64,000 nt of DNA from Rhyzopertha dominica. Lineage: Eukaryota; Arthropoda; Insecta; Coleoptera; Bostrichidae. A program made the translations under genes and the position numbers. The stretch covers positions 22,068,286 to 22,132,285 of the forward strand of contig QCXZ01000064.1 in NCBI GenBank assembly GCA_025024175.1. Reading direction: 5' to 3'. Each line of letters begins with the position of its first letter. Position 1 is the first letter of the stretch. The notes under the pieces are model-generated. The model was not told the origin of the DNA and searched no databases. It saw nothing but the letters and a program-made list of their open reading frames with translations. This document shows positions 58,357-64,000 of this stretch, piece by piece.

Positions 58357-61300
58357 TGGTTGCCTAATCCGTAGACGCTGGTTTTCCCATAACAGTATTA
58401 TCAGTTTTATGTGCATAAAGATGCATAACGCTCCTTCCTGTCAGTTTTGCATTCAATGTTAAAAAGCATCTCAGTGGGTGTCATGCTTTGAAGTTCCACA
58501 GAATATACGATTATTTGTTACGGAGTAAGTGCGTTGTTAAATAGGATGTGTTAAAGGAAGGATTACGTTAAAATAATATAAAAATCTATGTAGGTAGTTT
58601 AATACGATATATATAACAACGATAAAGGAAAATTAATAGGAATACATATAAAACTGCAAATTGTCTTAATCCATAGACGTTCAAAACGACGTGGTATTAT
58701 TAGTTTAATTTATCTCTTGCACTATTATGTTATGTGGTAGGTAGTGCACTTAATACAATAACGTAAATCCAATACAAGACGAAGGTCAGGCTAGAAAGGT
58801 AATAGTTGGGATAAGAGTTATTTACAGCGCAATAAGGGAGGGTTTTGTGACCTGGTCTTGCTGGCTTTCCACCACCTAAATTAACTGATCGTGTCAATTT
58901 ATATCCTGAACTAAATAAGGCTCAATAAGTCTATCAGACTGGAGAAAAATCGGCTTTTAGATGAAGAGAATGAGATTTATTACAGATGTAGAGCATCAAG
59001 CTGCGAAGCTGTTAAGGAGCAGAAGATTGCTTTTGAAAGATTTAAGTTTGCTCCAGATTACTTTTTATATGTACTTTGTTGTAAGATTTATATGTTCACA
59101 GATACACGTTACCTTTTCTTGACATTGGCTTTTCCAGTTTTCAAATAAAATCTGATTAAAATATTGGTGAATGCAATGATTTTTGTTGTTCACCATTTTC
59201 GCAGATCGTAACTTTATTCTAGACACAATTTAGGTGAAACTTGTAAACAGTAATTCTAGTATTTTAAGGAAGTCTAATAGGACATATAACAGTGCTATTA
59301 ATAAACAATTTGAGAATTATGACTAATAAAAATCATAGCGTTTAGAAGAATATAATTTATGTATTTTAAAGCATATGATACAGCTTCATAATTAACTAAT
59401 AGTGTGTTTATTGTTATATATAATGTATTTCATTTTAGTGACATTTTCATTTTTCAATAGTGTGAAAGTGAGCTGTGTCGTTGCTGTTCTCTAATGTCAA
59501 AAACCAAGGTTGCGCGACAATTACAGCTTGTATACATTTGCTACAAAATATATTCGATACAGACTAAAATAAAATGCAATACAACATACAACCCCGAAGA
59601 AAAGATCAGTTTTTTGCAGTTTAGTTATAACTAGCTGATTAGCAAATGTATGAGCGTTTTAGAAGTAACAGTACCTTAAGAGTAAGGTAGTACAGAATGT
59701 TTCACAGCTTGAGGGCCATAGTTCTAAATGTCCGAACAATCATATATCCTAAAATCGACCGTTTTGTATATATGACTATATTAAAATTTCAAGTGATTGT
59801 AAGATTAGAATTTAATATTACTCAAACATCAAACCTACTACACCAACATGATACTTTATTCCGGTACTTTAAACATTTAAACGAAACTTTTATGTAACTC
59901 TAATGCAAAAAGGGACATAATGGCAACTTTACTAACCTCTATTATTAATAAAAGCTGAGTCTTCATTCATAGCATAATTTATGTATGTGAAATAATTTTG
60001 CAGTGATGTTTGAAAAAAAACCTTATCGCTCGATTAAATATGTGAGTGATCAAGCGTTCTCGTTTATTAAGCTTTGTTGTCCTCTTTACGTGTACAATAT
60101 ATGATCGAAATGTTTGTTTATTATAAATTATGATGTCAAAATAAATTATTGTTATTATTATCTAATATCAACAAACAAACAAATTTATCTGCATTACTTA
60201 TTTCATCTGAAAGAGCTTTATAACATGTTCATCGGTAATAGTGAGTAAAAAGGTATCGATGTATTGCTTTGTGAGTATTTCACTGTACATATACCAGTAC
60301 ACGATGTCAATATAATAATTACCATTCAGTTAGGAGAAACCTATTAAGCGGTTAGCAAAGCTTTATAAATGCGCATAAACCGCAGCATTATGCATCAGAT
60401 ATATGAAAGCTAGTACACAAAATTAGAAACCGGTCACACTGTGGGATATGTCAACATTCACTTAAAAGAATTAAAATTTTTACAGCTTTCTCACCATCCT
60501 TCTCATAATTTAATTATAATAGACCTACTGTACTTCTCCTACGCTTGATTCACATGTGACCTCGCTTCCTTTTCTTTTTGCATGGAAGCTTACTGAATAT
60601 TTCTATTAAGTTCAACACTCGCTGCGCAAATGATGCATTTGTATGAATTTGAACACATTTTTTTTGCAAAATAAGTGAAAAAAATTTCATCCGCAACAAT
60701 CAAATTTCAAATTTACTGATGATAATTGTTTAAATTTCAATACATATATTGTCTAAAGTACATTTATTTCATCAGAAAAAAATGATTACCTATTGTTGGT
60801 CACTTTGACCGTTTAGTTTGCTGCTTACGTAGGTAGTTCTCCGGATATTTGATTCGCAAAGTACAAACCAAAAGGTCTTGAGAAAGTTAAGGAAGGTAAT
60901 ACAATAAAACAAATATCTACTGAGTTATTATTGTTCTGAAGAACGAAATACGTTCGTTAAGGTGCGAGATTTATTTATAGATTTGACCATAGTAGCTAAA
61001 TACGAACACAAAGTGGTAGAATATTGCGCCTTTGCACCGTTATTATATTCCAAAGTCTATATTTTATAACATGACGGAACAAAATTATGAACAAAGAATA
61101 ACGTTTTGAAATTACAACCTTTATTGCCCCTTAATCGATCTGTTAGTAAATATTTACTCGGATAAGCTGTCAGTATATCAAATACTGTTGCTTATCATAT
61201 TTACGTTTAAAATAAAACTTTACTTTGTATAAAAAACATTTATTCCTTGTTAATTTATCACAAATCTATTCGAACATAGACCAAAAGAAATAATACATGC

Positions 61301-61394
61301 AGGCTGTAGCATATGCATGATGACACTCTAAAAAATATCTACATCTTTTCAAGGTAACATCTACATATAGAATATCAATTGGACATTACTACAT
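58357..61394. other. Intergenic, no confident gene
   Basis: Downstream of the promoter candidate I see no recognised protein or RNA gene. An open stretch without ATG runs from 58915 to 59148 (+) but matches no family known to me. The remainder is AT-rich. Confidence 0.3.
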
Positions 61395-61690
61395 ATTATA
61401 AAATAAAGTTTTGCCCACGTCTGTCTGTCTATCTGTTCGCGATAAATTCAAAAACTACTGAACGGATTTGCAGGCCGTTTTCACGAATAAATATATGAGG
61501 AAGGTTTAGGTATATAATTTGTCAAGGTTCTGTGTAAAATGTTTGAAATATAAAAATAATTGCTGGAAGTGTTGGAAAAAGTCAAGCCGGCTGAGAACTT
61601 TCATCGAAAACGCTGCCTAATCCCTTTGAGATATAACAAAACAATGCATGGTGGGATATTCTTCTTTTATAGATCTACAAAATGCGATGG

Positions 61691-61745
<55 letters not shown>

Positions 61746-62176
61746 TTTAATGATAGCTTACTATACCTATTCCAACTTGTAAAAAAATGTTCAGGTACAA
61801 TGTGGTAATTGGAAACTTATTTAGGCGAATACAGTATTAATCCTTACCAACTTAAACACGTTAGTTACCTTAAGCATTTCATGCACATTATTATAATCTT
61901 TTACGTCATATAACCTAAATGAACATCTTAAGAGTTATCTTAAAATATTAACGCGCGCGAAAATAAATTCAAGCGCGTTTCTAACACCGATGGCGGGACT
62001 CGTTTGAGGCGATAACCCACGCGTCGTGCCGCGCCCTATACAAGCCGAGCGATAACGAGCGCGTACTCCTATAATAAACAGACTTTTGAAGCGAATGGAG
62101 GTGACGACGACTGGAAGGTATTTGTTGGAGGCATAATAAGCACTACTACCCGTGCGAAGTCGGGATGGGTCGCTAT
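61395..62176 (+). mobile_element. Helitron-like non-autonomous repeat
   Basis: The left part (TTTTGCCCACGTCTGTCTG, GTTCGCGATAAATTCAAAAA, CTACTGAACGGATTT, GAGGAAGGTTTAGGTATA) and the right part (ACCCGTGCGAAGTCGGGATG, GGTCGCTA) are, from memory, the two ends of a repeat common in moth, butterfly and other insect genomes, usually treated as a Helitron derivative. The right end can form a short CCCG/CGGG stem just before its terminus. Assignment to Helitron is uncertain; no helicase is present. Confidence 0.45.
61693..61742. repeat. (TA)n microsatellite
   Basis: About 25 uninterrupted TA dinucleotides inside the Helitron-like repeat. Length is likely variable between individuals. Confidence 0.95.
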
Positions 62177-62249
62177 TGCTAAATAAAATCTTTTGTTTCG
62201 TATAATTAGTTAACATTTTCTCTAAACATGATATTGGTTTAATTGTCAC

Positions 62250-62480
62250 TTATGGTTAGCCTGTTTTTTTGATAAATCATCTACTTTGCCTAGAAAATCG
62301 ATCAGGTCCTTCTCATTTTGTTATTACCTACTGGTAATCTGCATATGCCAGTCTAAATGCCATTTGCATTTCTTTTGCTTGCCTATTTTCTTTAACTGCG
62401 TTTACGGTTTTTGTCGTAATATAAGGTAATTGTGAATATCCTTGGCAGTAAGGGACAGCCTTGCTTTATTCATTTATTTT
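62250..62480 (-). pseudogene. LINE (RTE-like) RT fragment
   Basis: On the minus strand KQGCPLLPRIF corresponds to the RQGCPLSPxLF motif of non-LTR RT, followed in the expected distance by AFRLAYADYQ (the YADD box with the second Asp altered) and, in a shifted frame, DLIDFLGKVDDLSKK. Frameshifts and a stop prevent expression. Family is RTE- or related LINE, by motif only. Confidence 0.5.
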
Positions 62481-62550
62481 TTTTTGTCTTTTTTTTCGGC
62501 TTGTTTCACTAAACCACTGTATTGTCGTATCTTCATTCTTCATGTAGGCT

Positions 62551-62666
62551 GGCCCTCGTTATCATGTCGATTGAGTAGTGGGGTACTTCTTTGTGCCTTC
62601 TCTCAGTTGGCCCTCGTTATCATGTCGATTGAGTAGTGGGGTACTTCTTTGTGCCTTCTCTCAGTT
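62551..62666. repeat. Exact 58-bp tandem duplication
   Basis: Two identical adjacent copies, 62551-62608 and 62609-62666, starting GGCCCTCGTTATCATGTCG. Identity of the copies suggests a recent duplication or an assembly artefact. Confidence 0.9.
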
Positions 62667-62774
62667 TTTTTTATAATATGCGCTTTATCGTGAACATCAT
62701 AATCGTCTAGGTACTGACCTGTTCTTGAAAAAGAATGCTTGTCACTTTTGAAATGTACGGGGTCTTTTAATAAA

Positions 62775-63500
62775 TAACGAGATCAATTGATATAGGGTTT
62801 ATTTAAACGTTACAAAACTTTGGTTATTNTTCAACATAGCCCCGGCAACTTTTATACCCTTGTTCCGTCGATCTTCTAATTGTTGTATACCTGTGATACA
62901 AAATCCTTTAGGCTGATTTTGAAGCCACTTTTGCAGCTTATCTTTAACATCTTGATTTGATTGAAAATGTGTGTCCCGTGCCGATCCTCTTTAATTGATC
63001 CAAACAAATGTCAAGTTTGATAACAAGGCTGTAAGGGGAATGTGGAAGGATCTCCCACCCCACTTGTAAATGTAGGTATATTGCCTCTTAAGTTAACTGA
63101 GCCATATGCGGGCGCGCGTTGTCATGACACGAAATCACACCTTCAACCAAAAGTTTTTACGAATGGCTGGTCTTATTTTTTATATCACTGTAATACCAGC
63201 TCTTGAGATAGTTGGTACACACTGCAGATGGTTGGGACTTGATCACATGTAACAATTCTTCCCAAAAAAGGCTTCTTCTTCAGTTCACTTTAGCTGTTCA
63301 CAGATTTGAAGCCTGATTTCGTTATGGATGTCTGTGTGTCTTCTTGGTCCCCATATCGGTCAGGTTTTTTTGAATTGCACCTTATTCTGCAGATTTCNAG
63401 TNCTCNCGTGTACTTCCTTAGCAATCAGTTCTACGGCAATATGCCTATTGTCCCAAATTAATGCGTTAATTAGAGATTCATAAGATGTTGCAGCTCTTCA
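62775..63500 (-). pseudogene. Mariner-type transposase remnant
   Basis: Minus-strand pieces include HDNARPHMAQLT (about 63098-63127) with the second catalytic Asp, GWEILPHSPYS just before the expected third Asp, and GSIKEDRHGTHFQSNQD with DKLQKWLQNQPKGFC from the C-terminus. This is the DD34D mariner pattern. The SPDLAP motif is destroyed by a frameshift, a stop follows HDNARPHMAQLT, and several N bases occur. Inactive, and a third mariner lineage in this window. Confidence 0.7.
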
Positions 63501-64000
63501 GACCCTTACATGGTAGTAGTAGTATTTGTGTGAAGTTTTTTGAAATAACAAAAATGTGAAAGTATTGTGTGGTGCNGAACTGTAACAGTAATTCTTCCGA
63601 TAGAGCTATGCAAAAAAAAATCAGTCGTGGTAATGCTCCACATGTAAGGATCGTCTTTATCGAACAAATGTTTCTGATACACCTNGTCCTTCATCTAGAC
63701 TTACTACTTTAAAATCCAGAAGACGGCTAAGTCATCCAAAGATCATTTCACAGCTTAAAAAAATTAAAATATTTTAACCAATCATATTCAGTGTTGTTTT
63801 TGACAATGTAGTGTATGAATTGTTTTCAAACACATATTCTATTTCTTTTCCTTGTAAAGAACACGAAGCAGAAATACTTTCAAAATTTTGTTTATTGTTA
63901 TATTATAATGAGAATTAAATGGTACTATAAGCACAATGACAGAGATACTGATAAATCAAGTGCAAGAAAGAAGAAGGAATCTAAGTTAGTTTTTTTTAAT
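63501..64000. other. Right end of window, nothing firm
   Basis: May contain the N-terminal end of the mariner remnant or its flank (several N bases), but no motif could be assigned with confidence. Confidence 0.3.

Noticed and set aside
58915..59148. 77-codon + strand open stretch without ATG (ENEIYYRCRASSCEAV)
   Set aside because: No recognised domain, no acceptor or donor of good quality; could be chance or an old repeat.
61935..62249. 104-codon minus-strand ORF with basic, cysteine-poor product
   Set aside because: It lies within the Helitron-like repeat and the GC-rich patch; no domain or splice support.

Overview
This window is nuclear DNA of an insect. It is AT-rich, uses short GT-AG introns next to very long repeat-filled ones, carries a Pol III 5S rRNA gene with a TATA-like box about 29 bp upstream, and is crowded with insect-type transposons (Ty3/gypsy, BEL/Pao, Penelope-like, LINE, Tc1/mariner, hAT, TTAA-target, fold-back and Helitron-like). 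The order of insect cannot be fixed from the sequence. Scattered single N bases mark unresolved calls.

Only two host protein genes are supported, and they converge tail to tail. On the + strand (8701-21033) is a small secreted protein with one six-cysteine chitin-binding type-2 (CBM14) domain. Its three coding exons are so short, and two of them lack an ATG, that a simple ORF scan misses the gene. The domain is split by an 11.4 kb intron filled with Penelope-like and BEL/Pao debris. On the - strand (35103 down to 21199) is the complete seven-exon gene for the nucleolar GTPase NOG1 (GTPBP4), 642 codons, a 60S ribosome assembly factor. The stop codons lie 165 bp apart, with polyadenylation signals for both strands in between.

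Layout: 0.46 kb, 5S rRNA. 2.7-8.0 kb, a rearranged Ty3/gypsy element with both LTRs, containing a second partial gag-pol and a LINE 3' end. 8.7-21.0 kb, CBM14 gene, with Penelope-like pieces (11.2-12.3 and 16.3-16.9 kb) on either side of a decayed BEL/Pao element (12.6-16.2 kb). 21.2-35.1 kb, NOG1, with fold-back and inverted-repeat elements in its introns. 35.4-35.7 kb, a fold-back element near the NOG1 start. 36.3-38.1 kb, a nearly complete Tc1/mariner-type transposon with 270-bp inverted repeats. 43.1-46.1 kb, a nested stack (mariner-type, Penelope-like, hAT-type). 48.4-49.9 kb, a tandem repeat related to one at 17.1 kb whose units contain heat-shock-element-like TTCnnGAAnnTTC sequences. 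57-64 kb, LINE and mariner remnants, a Helitron-like repeat and a TA microsatellite.

The most interesting leads are the heat-shock-element-bearing repeats, a separate HSE + TATA + initiator cluster at 58.3 kb with no protein ORF after it, the hidden CBM14 gene, and a perfect 35-bp-stem hairpin at 49.0 kb that recurs in part at 42.2 kb. All functional statements rest on reading the sequence and on remembered family patterns; no searches were run.
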